NCBI GenBank assembly: GCA_022763425.1
Contig: JALEGD010000001.1
Location: 1,147,323 to 1,211,322 of the forward strand
From: Pelagibacteraceae bacterium
GTDB taxonomy: Bacteria > Pseudomonadota > Alphaproteobacteria > Pelagibacterales > Pelagibacteraceae
Direction: 5' to 3'
Length of the DNA stretch: 64,000 bases
How positions within the stretch are numbered: position 1 is the first letter of the stretch; each line of letters starts with the position of its first letter. This document shows, in pieces, positions 42,454-51,964 of this stretch. The notes beneath the pieces are model-generated. The model was not told the DNA's origin. It searched no databases and saw only the letters and a list, made by a program, of their open reading frames with translations. The position numbers and the translations under genes are program-made.

Positions 42454-43103
42454 TGAACAAAAATATAAAAAAATATTTTTTAGAATTTCTTGGAACTTTT
42501 ATATTGCTTTTAACCATTGTTGGTTCAGGAATAATGGGTGCTAACCTTTCAAATAATGAAAGTGTGACATTAATTGCTAATGCAATCTCAATTGGTCTAA
42601 TTCTTTTTGTATTAATTTCATCTTTCAGATCAATATCAGGCGCTCACTTTAATCCAGCGGTAACCTTGATGTTAGTACTTATGAAAAAAATGAAATCTCA
42701 AGACGCAATGATTTATATTTTTTTACAAATAACTGGTGCTTGCCTAGGAGTAATTTTTGCAAATTATCTTTTTAGTCTAGATGCAGTTCAACAGGCAACT
42801 AAAATTCGAAGTGGGGAAAACATATTTGTATCAGAGATTTTTGCAACATTTGGTTTGTTGTTTCTTATACTTTTGAATGGAAAAAAAAGTGACTTAGCCA
42901 TTGGTTCAATTATTGGTTCATATATTACATCTGCAATTTGGTTTACTTCCTCTACCTCATTTGCAAACCCAGCTGTTTCAATAGCTAGAAGTCTTACAGA
43001 TACTTTTACTGGTATACATTTTTCTAATGTACCAATGTTTATTATCGCACAATTCATATCAATTGGTTTGGTTCTTATTGTATTTAAAAAAATTTTTAAA
43101 TAA
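42453..43103 (+). CDS. MIP family aquaporin, probable arsenite channel
   Basis: The 216-residue protein has six helices and both NPA boxes: GAHFNPAVTL at about residue 66 and SFANPAVSIARSL at about 170. It is an aquaporin or aquaglyceroporin. Directly after arsC and coupled to it, it most likely plays the AqpS role of letting arsenite leave the cell. Water, glycerol or other neutral solutes cannot be excluded. Confidence 0.88.
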   Translation: MNKNIKKYFLEFLGTFILLLTIVGSGIMGANLSNNESVTLIANAISIGLILFVLISSFRSISGAHFNPAVTLMLVLMKKMKSQDAMIYIFLQITGACLGVIFANYLFSLDAVQQATKIRSGENIFVSEIFATFGLLFLILLNGKKSDLAIGSIIGSYITSAIWFTSSTSFANPAVSIARSLTDTFTGIHFSNVPMFIIAQFISIGLVLIVFKKIFK

Positions 43104-43117
43104 CCTACAAAGCGACT

Positions 43118-44260
43118 ATGGAGTTTTTATATTTATTAGCAGGTTTTATAATTGCCTACGTAATTATAAAAATATTTTCTAAAAAGAAAGATTCTAAATC
43201 GTCTCTAAAAATTCAAGAAGATGAAGATGAAAGCAAGTATATAACATGGACCAAAGCTTTAAATTTAATTCAAGATCAGATTCTTATACTTAATAAAAAT
43301 AAAATTGTTATTTTTGCAAATACGGCTGCTAAAAATCAGTTTGGTTCTAAAATAGTTGCTAACCATTATGCTTCGATCATTAGAGACACTAATTTTGTGC
43401 AAGCAATTAATAATATTTTTGAAAATAAAAAAAATTCTTCTGTAAACTCTGAAATTAATTTTCCAACTTATCAATTTTTTAAAGCAAATTTATATTACAT
43501 TGAGGAAAATCTTTTTGATGAAAACTTTACAATTATGGTTGTACTACAAGACCTCACCGATCTTCTTAAAATTGAAAAATTAAAATCTGACTTCGTCGCA
43601 AATGTATCACATGAACTTCGTACTCCCCTACAAAGTATTAAACTCGGCTTAGAAACAATCACAGATGGACCCGCAAAGGATGATGCTGCCGCAAAACAGA
43701 AATTCTTTAATATTATGAAAAATGAAACCAACCGAATGGATCAATTAATTACGGATTTACTAACACTTTCTAAAATTGAACAAGAAGAACATAAAAGGCC
43801 AAATGATAAAGTAAATGTCAAAGATATAATTAATATCGTAATTTCAAATTTAGAAACTTTATCTCGAAATAAAAAAATTAAAATCTCAAATCTTATTTCA
43901 CGCGATATGATTGTTTTAGGAGATCAAAATAAATTAATAGAAGTTTTTTATAATATTATTGAAAATGCAATTAAATATAGTGATGAAAATAAAGAAATAT
44001 CAGTACACGCTGAAATAAAAGATGATTTTGTTGAAATCAAAATTATTGATCAAGGATACGGTATACCTAAAACTTCTTTGGGGCGTGTGACAGAAAGATT
44101 TTTTAGAGTTGATCCAGAAAAAAGTAAAAAAATTGGTGGCACAGGGCTAGGTTTAGCAATTGTAAAACACTTAATTAATCAGCACCGTGGTCAACTAAAT
44201 ATCAGAAGTGAATTGGATAAAGGAAGTGAATTTGAGATTAAATTGCCAACAGCAAATTAA
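43118..44260 (+). CDS. phoR: phosphate regulon sensor histidine kinase
   Basis: This 380-residue kinase has one short N-terminal membrane segment (residues 3-20), a PAS-like region (about 50-150) and HisKA with VSHELRTPL (His165). The HATPase domain ends in GGTGLGLAIVKHL. It would phosphorylate PhoB when phosphate is short. It follows the aquaporin gene by 14 bases, so phoR appears to share the arsC transcript, and it is convergent with phoB rather than in one operon with it. Confidence 0.9.
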   Translation: MEFLYLLAGFIIAYVIIKIFSKKKDSKSSLKIQEDEDESKYITWTKALNLIQDQILILNKNKIVIFANTAAKNQFGSKIVANHYASIIRDTNFVQAINNIFENKKNSSVNSEINFPTYQFFKANLYYIEENLFDENFTIMVVLQDLTDLLKIEKLKSDFVANVSHELRTPLQSIKLGLETITDGPAKDDAAAKQKFFNIMKNETNRMDQLITDLLTLSKIEQEEHKRPNDKVNVKDIINIVISNLETLSRNKKIKISNLISRDMIVLGDQNKLIEVFYNIIENAIKYSDENKEISVHAEIKDDFVEIKIIDQGYGIPKTSLGRVTERFFRVDPEKSKKIGGTGLGLAIVKHLINQHRGQLNIRSELDKGSEFEIKLPTAN

Positions 44261-44937
44261 TCTAAAGAGTACCCTGCAGACCTTACAGTTCTAATTAATT
44301 CTTTTGTACCATCTAAATTAATTGCTTTTCTTAATCTTCTGATATGAACATCTACTGTTCGATTTTCTACATTTATATTATCAGGCCAAACATTTGAAAG
44401 TAGCTGGTCTCTAGAATAAACTCGTTTTGGATTTTTAATAAAAAAATCTAACATACGATATTCTGTGGGTCCAAGATCAATCTGAATTTCATTTCTAAAA
44501 ACTTTTCTTTGTATTCGATCTATAATTAAATCCTCATAAATAGCTTTATCCTCTGCAACCCTTGGCTTGCTTCTCCGTAATAATGCATTAATTCTTGCAA
44601 CTAACTCTGCATGACCAAAAGGTTTAGTAATATAATCATCAGCACCAGCATTAAGTGCAGCAACTTTATCTTCCTCTTGACCTTTAGCAGTCAGCATTAT
44701 GATTGGAAGATCTTGAAACTTTTTATCTTTTTTTAAGGATCTGCAAATATCAATACCGGAAAGGTCTGGAAGCATCCAGTCTAGTAAAACTAGATCGGGT
44801 TCTTGCTCCTTAATTTCATTAAGAGCTTCTTCTCCATTACTGGAAACAGAAACCTTAAAACCCTCTTTTTTTAAATTATATTCGACTAAAGTTATGATTG
44901 ACTGTTCGTCTTCAACTAAAAAGACTTTGGCATCCAT
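44257..44937 (-). CDS. phoB: phosphate regulon response regulator
   Basis: This 226-residue regulator has a receiver domain with phosphoacceptor Asp53 (VLLDWMLPDL) and Lys in the TKPFG motif. The C-terminal winged helix of the OmpR type includes VDVHIRRLRKAI. It binds Pho boxes; candidates lie at 50186-50218 and 42000-42021. It closes the pst-phoU operon and overlaps phoR by four bases at convergent ends. Confidence 0.94.
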   Translation of the reverse strand: MDAKVFLVEDEQSIITLVEYNLKKEGFKVSVSSNGEEALNEIKEQEPDLVLLDWMLPDLSGIDICRSLKKDKKFQDLPIIMLTAKGQEEDKVAALNAGADDYITKPFGHAELVARINALLRRSKPRVAEDKAIYEDLIIDRIQRKVFRNEIQIDLGPTEYRMLDFFIKNPKRVYSRDQLLSNVWPDNINVENRTVDVHIRRLRKAINLDGTKELIRTVRSAGYSLD

Positions 44938-44940
44938 AAA

Positions 44941-45603
44941 TTATTTTTGCGGATAATCACCTTCTATGAGGTAATGAACATTTTGACATATGCGCGAAAG
45001 ATGGTCACCAGCTCGCTCTAAATTTTTACAAACAAAAAGTAAATTTGTTGCAAAATCTAAATTCTTTTTATCTTTAGATAAAAACTCTAACACTTCTTTT
45101 ATAGAGGCAGTCGCTAAGTCATTAACTTGTTCATCGCTCTTAATTGTATCTAAACTCTTTTGAACAGACTTTTCGATAAAACAATCTAAAGTAGACTTTA
45201 ATTGTTTTTGTACCATTTCTCCTAAACTCTCTATTCGTTTCAACATTTCTGGTGGCAAATCGTCTGGCAAAGGTAAAATTTTCTTTGCATTACCTTTCGC
45301 TAAATCACCAATTCTTTCAAGGTCTTGTGAAATTTTTAAAGTTGAAATTGCATATCTAAGATCTATTGCTACAGGTGATCTTTTTACTAATATGGTCATT
45401 ATTTGTTGATCAATTGATGATCTGAACTTATTAATTTTAGCGTCACTCTCTACAATTTTACTAACCGCATCTTTATCAACTGTTGTTATAGCGTTCATAG
45501 AGTCGTGAAGAAGTTTTTCAGTTAAACTTCCCATTTGAACAATGCTATCATTTAAAAGTTGTAGCTCTTCGTCGTATGATTTTACAATATGTTCATCGCT
45601 CAT
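44941..45603 (-). CDS. phoU: phosphate-specific transport regulator PhoU
   Basis: This 220-residue all-helical protein has two repeats of the PhoU fold and metal-binding DLERIGDLAKGNAK and NLERAGDHL motifs. It links the Pst transporter to PhoR and restrains signalling in high phosphate. It lies two bases after pstB and three bases before phoB. Confidence 0.94.
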   Translation of the reverse strand: MSDEHIVKSYDEELQLLNDSIVQMGSLTEKLLHDSMNAITTVDKDAVSKIVESDAKINKFRSSIDQQIMTILVKRSPVAIDLRYAISTLKISQDLERIGDLAKGNAKKILPLPDDLPPEMLKRIESLGEMVQKQLKSTLDCFIEKSVQKSLDTIKSDEQVNDLATASIKEVLEFLSKDKKNLDFATNLLFVCKNLERAGDHLSRICQNVHYLIEGDYPQK

Positions 45604-45605
45604 AA

Positions 45606-46382
45606 TTATCCAAATCTACCAGTTATATAATCTTGTGTCATGGTATTATTAGGGTTTTTAAATATTTTTTCAGTTTCTCCCATTTCAATTAGTTTTCCTA
45701 AATGAAAAAAACCTGTTCTTTGTGAAACTCTCGCAGCTTGTGACATTGAGTGTGTTACAATTACAATGGTGAATGAAGTTTTAAGAGAGTCTATGAGTTC
45801 TTCAATTTTTGCAGTTGCAATTGGGTCTAAAGCGCTACAAGGCTCATCCATTAAAATAATTTCAGGGTTAATAGATATTGCTCTGGCAATACATAATCTT
45901 TGCTGCTGTCCACCTGACAAACCCGTTCCTGGTTCATGCAATCGATCTTTTACCTCATTCCATAAAGCAGCTTTTTGCAAACTTGTTTCTACTATCTGAT
46001 CCATTTCATTTTTATCCTTGGCAATTCCATGAATACTTGGTCCGTATGCAATATTATCATAAATACTTTTTGGAAAAGGATTTGGTTTTTGAAAAACCAT
46101 ACCAACTTTTTCTCTTAAACGAACTACATCAACGTCAGGTTTATAAATATTAAAATTATCTATTTCTATCTCACCTGTAATTTTACAAATATCAATCACA
46201 TCGTTCATTCGATTAATACATCTTAAAAAGGTAGATTTTCCGCAACCCGATGGACCAATTAAAGCTGTAACTTCATTTTTATAAATCTCTAAATCAATTC
46301 CAAATAAAGCCTGTTTATCGCCGTAAAAAACATCGATATTTTTACTTATAACTTTTGCTTCTCTTTTATTTTCTAATTCCAT
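45606..46382 (-). CDS. pstB: phosphate ABC transporter ATP-binding protein
   Basis: The 258-residue ATPase has Walker [10 protein letters not shown] (43-51), signature LSGGQQQRL and Walker [19 protein letters not shown] near the end is typical of PstB. It powers phosphate import by PstCA. It overlaps pstA by ten bases. Confidence 0.96.
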   Translation of the reverse strand: MELENKREAKVISKNIDVFYGDKQALFGIDLEIYKNEVTALIGPSGCGKSTFLRCINRMNDVIDICKITGEIEIDNFNIYKPDVDVVRLREKVGMVFQKPNPFPKSIYDNIAYGPSIHGIAKDKNEMDQIVETSLQKAALWNEVKDRLHEPGTGLSGGQQQRLCIARAISINPEIILMDEPCSALDPIATAKIEELIDSLKTSFTIVIVTHSMSQAARVSQRTGFFHLGKLIEMGETEKIFKNPNNTMTQDYITGRFG

Positions 46383-47635
46383 TTTTTCTCAAATTTTTGT
46401 CTTGCATACACAGCAAGCGAGTTCATAACAATTAAAAAACCAAGTAACATCATAATTGTTGCGGATGTTTTTTCCACAAAGCCTCTTTCTGCAGATTCTG
46501 ACCATAAGTAAACTTGAACAGGCAGTGAGGCTGATGGGTCCATTGGACTACCCGGTAATTCAACTACAAAGGCTACCATTCCAATTAATAATAATGGTGC
46601 TGTTTCACCTAATGCTTGTGCAAGGCCAATAATCGTTCCGGATAAAGTTCCTGGCATAGCTAATGGTACGACATGATGAAAAACAGTTTGTACTTTTGAT
46701 GCCCCTACAGCCAATGCACCCTCTCGTATAGATGGAGGCACAGCCTTTAATGAGGCACGAGCAGGGATAATTATTCTTGGTAACGTCATTAATGAAAGTG
46801 TTATACCGCCAACTAGAGCAGTAGATCTTGGTAATTCAAAAACATTAAGCAAAACTCCAAGCCCAAGTAAACCAAATACAATCGATGGCACTGCTGCTAG
46901 GTTGTTAATATTAATTTCTATTAAATCTGTAAGTTTATTTTTTGGTGCAAACTCTTCCAAATACACTGCAGCGGATAAAGCAATTGGGAATGAGATTAAT
47001 AAACAAATTAATATAGTAAATAATGATCCTAGAATTGCTCCTCCAAAACCAGCTAGCTCTGGATCTCTGCTATCACCTTTTGAAAATAAATAATTGTTAA
47101 ATATTTTTTCAATTTTTCCCTCTTTTAAAAATTGATCATAAATATTTAATTGGTAGTTAGATAACCTTCTTCGTTCTTCTGGGATATCTCTTGGAAAATT
47201 TCCTTTATGTAATTGGTCAAAATCATCTGAAGCTGTAAATAAAAGAGTAACCGTTTTGTTCAACTGGTTTCTATTTTGTAAAAAATAATTTTTAGCTTCA
47301 AACTCGTAATCTGGACTCAATAGTTTTATAATTTGCTTTTCTTCTTCGTCATTCGAATAAGGATAGTTTTTTACAAACTGCTCATATACTAAAGTATAAT
47401 AATCAGCGTTTTCAACTTCATCATTATCATTAATATTTGTAATCCCTAGTTTTTCAGCATTAAATGTAATTGGAACCTTAATCATAGTTCTAGAAAAGGC
47501 GCTTGTGCCTTCTGAAAAAACTTTAAAAACTAACAAACCTACAAAAAATAATGCCAAAGAAATTGCAATAATTCCATAAACTTGAAATCTTTTTTCTGCT
47601 TGATATCTTTTTTTTCTTCTAAGTTCTTTATTCAT
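46373..47635 (-). CDS. pstA: phosphate ABC transporter permease PstA
   Basis: I chose the ATG at 47635 ([12 protein letters not shown]), which overlaps the pstC stop by eight bases and has AGAGAA upstream; an earlier ATG at 47662 is possible. The product of about 420 residues is longer than E. coli PstA because of an N-terminal membrane segment and periplasmic insertion (about 40-180). This is a common alphaproteobacterial form. The permease core has [18 protein letters not shown], the EAA loop that docks PstB. Confidence 0.93.
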   Translation of the reverse strand: MNKELRRKKRYQAEKRFQVYGIIAISLALFFVGLLVFKVFSEGTSAFSRTMIKVPITFNAEKLGITNINDNDEVENADYYTLVYEQFVKNYPYSNDEEEKQIIKLLSPDYEFEAKNYFLQNRNQLNKTVTLLFTASDDFDQLHKGNFPRDIPEERRRLSNYQLNIYDQFLKEGKIEKIFNNYLFSKGDSRDPELAGFGGAILGSLFTILICLLISFPIALSAAVYLEEFAPKNKLTDLIEININNLAAVPSIVFGLLGLGVLLNVFELPRSTALVGGITLSLMTLPRIIIPARASLKAVPPSIREGALAVGASKVQTVFHHVVPLAMPGTLSGTIIGLAQALGETAPLLLIGMVAFVVELPGSPMDPSASLPVQVYLWSESAERGFVEKTSATIMMLLGFLIVMNSLAVYARQKFEKKWN

Positions 47636-49034
47636 ATTGTTCTCTATATTTTTTAACAACACGCAAAGCGATAAAGTTTAAAATTAATGTTGCTACAAAT
47701 AATGTTAAGCCTAATGCAAATGCCGCTTGTGTTTTTGCACTTGTGAATTCTTGGTCGCCCACCAAAATCATAACAATTTGGGTGGTAACTGTTGTTGTAG
47801 ATTCTAATGGGTTGATTGTCAGGTTTGCTGCAAGACCTGCTGCCATCACAACAATCATTGTTTCTCCAATTGCTCTTGAAACAGCTAACAAAATTGATCC
47901 AACAATTCCTGGCAAGGCTGCTGGGAAAACAACTTTCTTGATTGTTTCTGATTTTGTAGCACCAACCGCATAAGATCCATCTCTTAATGATTGAGGTACC
48001 GCGTTTACTACATCATCTGTAAGTGACGATACAAAAGGAATAATCATTACACCCATGACTAGTCCTGCAGCTAATGCACTTTCTGAAGAAACTTCTAATC
48101 CAATGGATTCACCCAAAACTCTAAAGAAAGGTCCAACTGTAAGTGCAGCAAAGAAACCATAAACAACGGTTGGAACACCAGCTAGAATTTCAATAATTGG
48201 TTTTCCAAATTTTCTAACATTAACACTTGCATATTCAGCAAAGTAAATCCCTGAAAATAGACCTATTGGAACCGCAACACACATTGCAATTAAAGCTATA
48301 AAAGCCGTGCCTGCAAATAGAGGAATTGCTCCAAATGCTTCGCTTAATTCTTTTAATTCTGCTGGACTCATTTTAGCTGAAACATCGCTTACAAAAGCTT
48401 TTTGAGGGCTCCAAGATGTACCAAAAATATAGTCAAAAAAGTTAATCGTTGTAAAAAATTTTATACTTTCAAATAATAAAGAGAATACAATCCCAACTGT
48501 TGTTAAAATCGCAGCAACTGAACTTACAAATAATATTATTCTTATTATTTTTTCAACGCCTTCTCTTGCGTGAATATTGTTTGAAATATTTTTTAAAGCA
48601 AAACCTGTAAACAAAATTATTGCTGATAAGAAAATGACTACTTTTGAACTCGAAGCAACGGATAATAATCGCTTATATTGATCTGCCCCTGCTTTGATCC
48701 CTTCGCTTAATTGACCAGTAAAGTTTCCAGAGTAATAAGCTTTAATTTTTTGAAAAATTAGGTTTAATTCATCTTTTGATATCTCATTCAAGCTATCACT
48801 TTGAATTTTAGAGAAAATTAAATTTTTAATAATTGTTGGTTCTAAAATATTCCAAGAAACAAGAATAATAAAAGCTGGAAGTGCACACCATAAAGATAAA
48901 TAGTAAGCATAATACTTAGGTAGAGCTTTTAATTTAAATTGCTTGCTACTCGCAAAATAGCCAATTCTTGATTTAGAAAAAAAATACAAAGAAACTGAGA
49001 AGAGAAGAATAAAAGATATTAATACAAAGTTCAT
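47628..49034 (-). CDS. pstC: phosphate ABC transporter permease PstC
   Basis: This 468-residue permease has eight or more helices and an EAA loop, DGSYAVGATKSETIKKVV. The N-terminal third (two membrane segments and a soluble stretch) is an extension compared with the roughly 320-residue enterobacterial protein. It forms the phosphate channel with PstA. A strong hairpin separates it from pstS. Confidence 0.94.
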   Translation of the reverse strand: MNFVLISFILLFSVSLYFFSKSRIGYFASSKQFKLKALPKYYAYYLSLWCALPAFIILVSWNILEPTIIKNLIFSKIQSDSLNEISKDELNLIFQKIKAYYSGNFTGQLSEGIKAGADQYKRLLSVASSSKVVIFLSAIILFTGFALKNISNNIHAREGVEKIIRIILFVSSVAAILTTVGIVFSLLFESIKFFTTINFFDYIFGTSWSPQKAFVSDVSAKMSPAELKELSEAFGAIPLFAGTAFIALIAMCVAVPIGLFSGIYFAEYASVNVRKFGKPIIEILAGVPTVVYGFFAALTVGPFFRVLGESIGLEVSSESALAAGLVMGVMIIPFVSSLTDDVVNAVPQSLRDGSYAVGATKSETIKKVVFPAALPGIVGSILLAVSRAIGETMIVVMAAGLAANLTINPLESTTTVTTQIVMILVGDQEFTSAKTQAAFALGLTLFVATLILNFIALRVVKKYREQYE

Positions 49035-49050
49035 TTAGCCTTTTATGTTT

Positions 49051-49076
49051 AAAGGGCCAGATTACTCTGGCCCTTT
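49051..49076 (-). terminator. intercistronic hairpin between pstS and pstC
   Basis: AAAGGGCCAG and CTGGCCCTTT form a perfect 10-bp stem with a six-base loop in the 68-base gap. In a pst operon, such a stem usually causes partial termination or mRNA protection so that more binding protein than permease is made. Confidence 0.7.
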
Positions 49077-49102
49077 TAAACTTTAACACTAAATAAACTA
49101 AA

Positions 49103-50128
49103 TTAGTTTGCTTTAATTGTAGTTAACTTTAATGCTGAAGTTCTAGTTGTCTTATACTTATCAGAACTTAGAGGTACTAAACCAATATCAGTTAAGTAAC
49201 CTTTTGGTCCCATAGTTTTATTTGCTGTAAACTCTTTTAAGTATTCATGAATACCAGGCACAACACCGATATGAGCTTTTTTCACATAGAAAAATAATGG
49301 TCTTGCGATTGGGTATGAATAATCTTGAATACCTTTTAAAGAAGGTTTTACACCGTTTACTGCAGTTGCTTTAATTTTATCTTTATTAGCAATTAAGTAA
49401 CTGTAGCCAAATAATCCAAACATATCTGGATCAGCAGATAATTTATTTACGATTAATGTATCGTTTTCACCTGCTTCGATAGCTAAACCATCTTCTCTAA
49501 GTTTTGCACAAGCTTTTTTTGCTTTTTTACCCGCTGCTTTGAAAGCGTCTTTCGCTGCTTTCGAACAACCTTTACCCATTACTAATGAGTTCCAAGCATC
49601 TCTAGTTCCTGAAGTTGGTGGAGGAACCATAATTTTGATTGCTTTGTTTGGTAAAGATTTATCAATGTCGCTCCATTTTTTATATGGGTTAGCGACAAGC
49701 TTGCCATTTACATCAACGTCGTGAGCTAAAGCTCTCCAAAGTTGTTCTTTTGTAAAATTAGCATCTTTAGCTTTTACTGAGTGTGCAAAAGAAATACCGT
49801 CGTTACCTACAACGATTTCAACAATATCTTTTACTCCATTTTTTTCACAAAGAGCTTTTTCTTTTGATTTAATTGCTCTTGATGCATTTGTAATGTCTGG
49901 GTGATTTGTTCCCACTCCAGCGCAGAATAGTTTCATTCCACCACCAGTACCTGTACTTTCGATAACTGGAGTTTTAAACTTTCCAGACTTACCAAATTTT
50001 TCTGCAACTACAGTTGCGTAAGGATAAACTGTCGATGAACCAACTATTTTAATCTGATCTCTTGCTGATGCATAAGTTGTAATAACTAAAGCAGCTGCAA
50101 CAGAAAGGATTATATTTAGTTTTTTCAT
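49103..50128 (-). CDS. pstS: phosphate ABC transporter substrate-binding protein
   Basis: This 341-residue periplasmic protein has a signal peptide ending ASA. The phosphate-binding loops IVGSSTVYPYA, ESTGTGGGMKLF and PPTSGTRDAW are intact. It captures phosphate for PstCAB. It is the first gene of pstS-C-A-B-phoU-phoB, with a Pho box about 60 bases upstream and a hairpin directly after. Confidence 0.96.
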   Translation of the reverse strand: MKKLNIILSVAAALVITTYASARDQIKIVGSSTVYPYATVVAEKFGKSGKFKTPVIESTGTGGGMKLFCAGVGTNHPDITNASRAIKSKEKALCEKNGVKDIVEIVVGNDGISFAHSVKAKDANFTKEQLWRALAHDVDVNGKLVANPYKKWSDIDKSLPNKAIKIMVPPPTSGTRDAWNSLVMGKGCSKAAKDAFKAAGKKAKKACAKLREDGLAIEAGENDTLIVNKLSADPDMFGLFGYSYLIANKDKIKATAVNGVKPSLKGIQDYSYPIARPLFFYVKKAHIGVVPGIHEYLKEFTANKTMGPKGYLTDIGLVPLSSDKYKTTRTSALKLTTIKAN

Positions 50129-50185
50129 TTTATTTCCTTTGTTATTTTTGTTTGATGCGCTGCTAATAAATTTAATTGGTAAAAC

Positions 50186-50218
50186 TTATGTTACACGAAT
50201 GTTACATTTTTATTACAT
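50186..50218 (-). promoter_or_regulatory. Pho box upstream of pstS
   Basis: On the minus strand three 11-base units follow each other: ATGTAATAAAA, ATGTAACATTC and GTGTAACATAA. The 11-base period and TGT.A core match tandem PhoB half-sites. The site ends about 58 bases before the pstS ATG, where a PhoB activator site replacing the -35 should be. Confidence 0.75.
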
Positions 50219-50226
50219 TCACAAAC

Positions 50227-50868
50227 TTACTGGTTGTAATTGTGAGCAATTTTAACGTTATTTTTCAAGGTTTCTAATGTTCCTGTACAAGATATAGGAG
50301 AAACATTGCTTTTTAATGCGTAATTTAAATCAGGTCTTAATACAATTTCAAGAATCACAAGTTGCGATAAAGCATTTCTAAAATCTTCTTGTAAAGCAAA
50401 AGGCTGATTCGAAGGAGGGTAAAAAATGCTTACCAAATATGAGGCAACTCTTGATGAGCTTATTGTACTTTCAATAGTATCAGACAACAATTCGTTTCTG
50501 ACAGAGTTAAAAATATCTCTACATTTATTTGTGCTTGTTAAATGATATTTTGATTCAAGACCCTTTTTCATTGGTACCGATATTGAGGCAAGAACAGCAC
50601 TTTGTCTCCAAGAATAAGTTACATCAATTGCAATTTCTTTTTTTCGATCAGAAATTAAATTTGTTAAAAAATTTGAAGTATATTTTCTTAAAATAACATC
50701 AATTGATCGATCAAGATCATGTCTTAAATTCATTATTCCAAGATCTAAATAACTAAGTGGTTTAGATGATAAATTTCTTATTACATCTTTTTTAGTTGAA
50801 ATTTCGGATGTTGAAATATTTGAAAATAATAAAATAGTTATAAAACAAAATAAAAATTTTAATTTCAC
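50227..50868 (-). CDS. exported protein of unknown function
   Basis: The 213-residue protein has a signal peptide (FLFCFITILLFSNIS). The mature part is mostly helical with a few cysteines (KCRDIF, ISCTGT) that could form a disulfide. No family is recognised. It lies upstream of the pstS Pho box in the same direction, so it may have its own promoter in the roughly 100-base gap to its right, and it could be read through into pst. Confidence 0.6.
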   Translation of the reverse strand: MKLKFLFCFITILLFSNISTSEISTKKDVIRNLSSKPLSYLDLGIMNLRHDLDRSIDVILRKYTSNFLTNLISDRKKEIAIDVTYSWRQSAVLASISVPMKKGLESKYHLTSTNKCRDIFNSVRNELLSDTIESTISSSRVASYLVSIFYPPSNQPFALQEDFRNALSQLVILEIVLRPDLNYALKSNVSPISCTGTLETLKNNVKIAHNYNQ

Positions 50869-50966
50869 AACTTTTTTATAAAGTGATTTGTTATAGTTTT
50901 ACAGATAAGTAATATTACAAAATTATGAAAATATTATTACGTTATAAGTAATTTATAATTTTTGAT

Positions 50967-51059
50967 TTAAACAATTAAAGTAATTGCCAATAACACCATA
51001 CCAACAATTACAAGCAAAACAGGGACTGCTTTATTAAGGGGTAAATTTGAAAGACTCAT
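50967..51059 (-). CDS. small membrane protein (30 aa), candidate
   Basis: The ATG overlaps the stop of the DoxX gene in the TAATG form. The 30-residue product is a short polar start followed by one hydrophobic helix (PVLLVIVGMVLLAITLIV). Overlap and composition suggest a real coupled gene, but it is too short to judge by sequence alone. Confidence 0.4.
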   Translation of the reverse strand: MSLSNLPLNKAVPVLLVIVGMVLLAITLIV

Positions 51060-51520
51060 TAAAATTCTTTTGGCAATTGGTTATCAACTGAAAGTGTACT
51101 ACCACCTCTTAATGTGATTGCAATCATTATCAGCATCCACATTAATGGATATTCATATCCACCTTTGACCCATAAAAATCCGTTTTGAAAGTGCACAACA
51201 AAAGTTGCTACGAACAAAACTCCAACTAACTGTGCTGAAAAAATTCGTGTTAACAAACCTAAAGCTACACAAATTCCACCGACAAATTCTATAATACCAA
51301 CATACCATGCAAAAAAAACAGATGGTTCAATTGAAATAGATGAAAAAAACTTTGCAGTTCTTTCTATTCCGCCATCATTAAACAATTTTCCATAACCATG
51401 AGGAATCATCATGACACCAACTGCTATTCTTATAATTGGGTAAGCTAGTGGTCCAAGTAACTCATAAACTGGATCGAGTTTTCGAATGATATATCGTGAT
51501 GTTCTGCTAACTGGTATCAT
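51059..51520 (-). CDS. DoxX family membrane protein
   Basis: From 51520 (MIPVSRTSRYIIRKLD) the product has about 153 residues and four helices. It shows the DoxX pattern IRIAVGVMMIPHGYGKL, then GIIEFVGGICVALGLLTR. An upstream ATG at 51574 would run through the start of the divergent gene. DoxX-type proteins are linked to redox and thiosulfate-related functions in some bacteria; the role here is open. Confidence 0.85.
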   Translation of the reverse strand: MIPVSRTSRYIIRKLDPVYELLGPLAYPIIRIAVGVMMIPHGYGKLFNDGGIERTAKFFSSISIEPSVFFAWYVGIIEFVGGICVALGLLTRIFSAQLVGVLFVATFVVHFQNGFLWVKGGYEYPLMWMLIMIAITLRGGSTLSVDNQLPKEF

Positions 51521-51530
51521 TTGATAATCA

Positions 51531-51962
51531 ATGTATATTACAAAAATGATTTGGTCGATCATTTTTACAGTCATTTTAGTAGCTTTAAGTTTAAAAATTC
51601 ATGGTTTAACACTGAATTATCTCAGTCAAAACACGGCAAAAAAGTTTATTTATAAAGACTTTGTAAAAATCTCTGCGTGTTTAATTGGGTCTCATTTAGT
51701 CCAAATTATCTTATTCGCTTTCTACTATTACATGTCTTATCAGACTAATCCTGATCAAAATCTTTTTGGTGGAAATTTATCAGGTAACTTTTTAGACTTT
51801 TTTTATTACTCCATAAATTGCTACACAACGCTTGGAACAGGAGATATTTTTGCAAATGGGCCAATGCGAATTGCAACAGGTTTAGAGGCATTAATTGGAC
51901 TAGTTCTTATCGCATGGACGGCAACATTTAAGCTGAGTTATTTATTTAAAAATAAAAACTAA
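51531..51962 (+). CDS. putative two-helix ion channel protein (Ion_trans_2-like)
   Basis: The 143-residue protein has helices near residues 8-25 and 45-68, then a pore-loop-like stretch and a last helix (about 115-135). The segment SINCYTTLGTGDIFANGP resembles a potassium-channel filter, but TLGTGD replaces TVGYGD. I infer a channel of altered or uncertain selectivity. An in-frame ATG at 51549 is an alternative start that would leave more room for the divergent DoxX promoter. Confidence 0.7.
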   Translation: MYITKMIWSIIFTVILVALSLKIHGLTLNYLSQNTAKKFIYKDFVKISACLIGSHLVQIILFAFYYYMSYQTNPDQNLFGGNLSGNFLDFFYYSINCYTTLGTGDIFANGPMRIATGLEALIGLVLIAWTATFKLSYLFKNKN

Positions 51963-51964
51963 AT

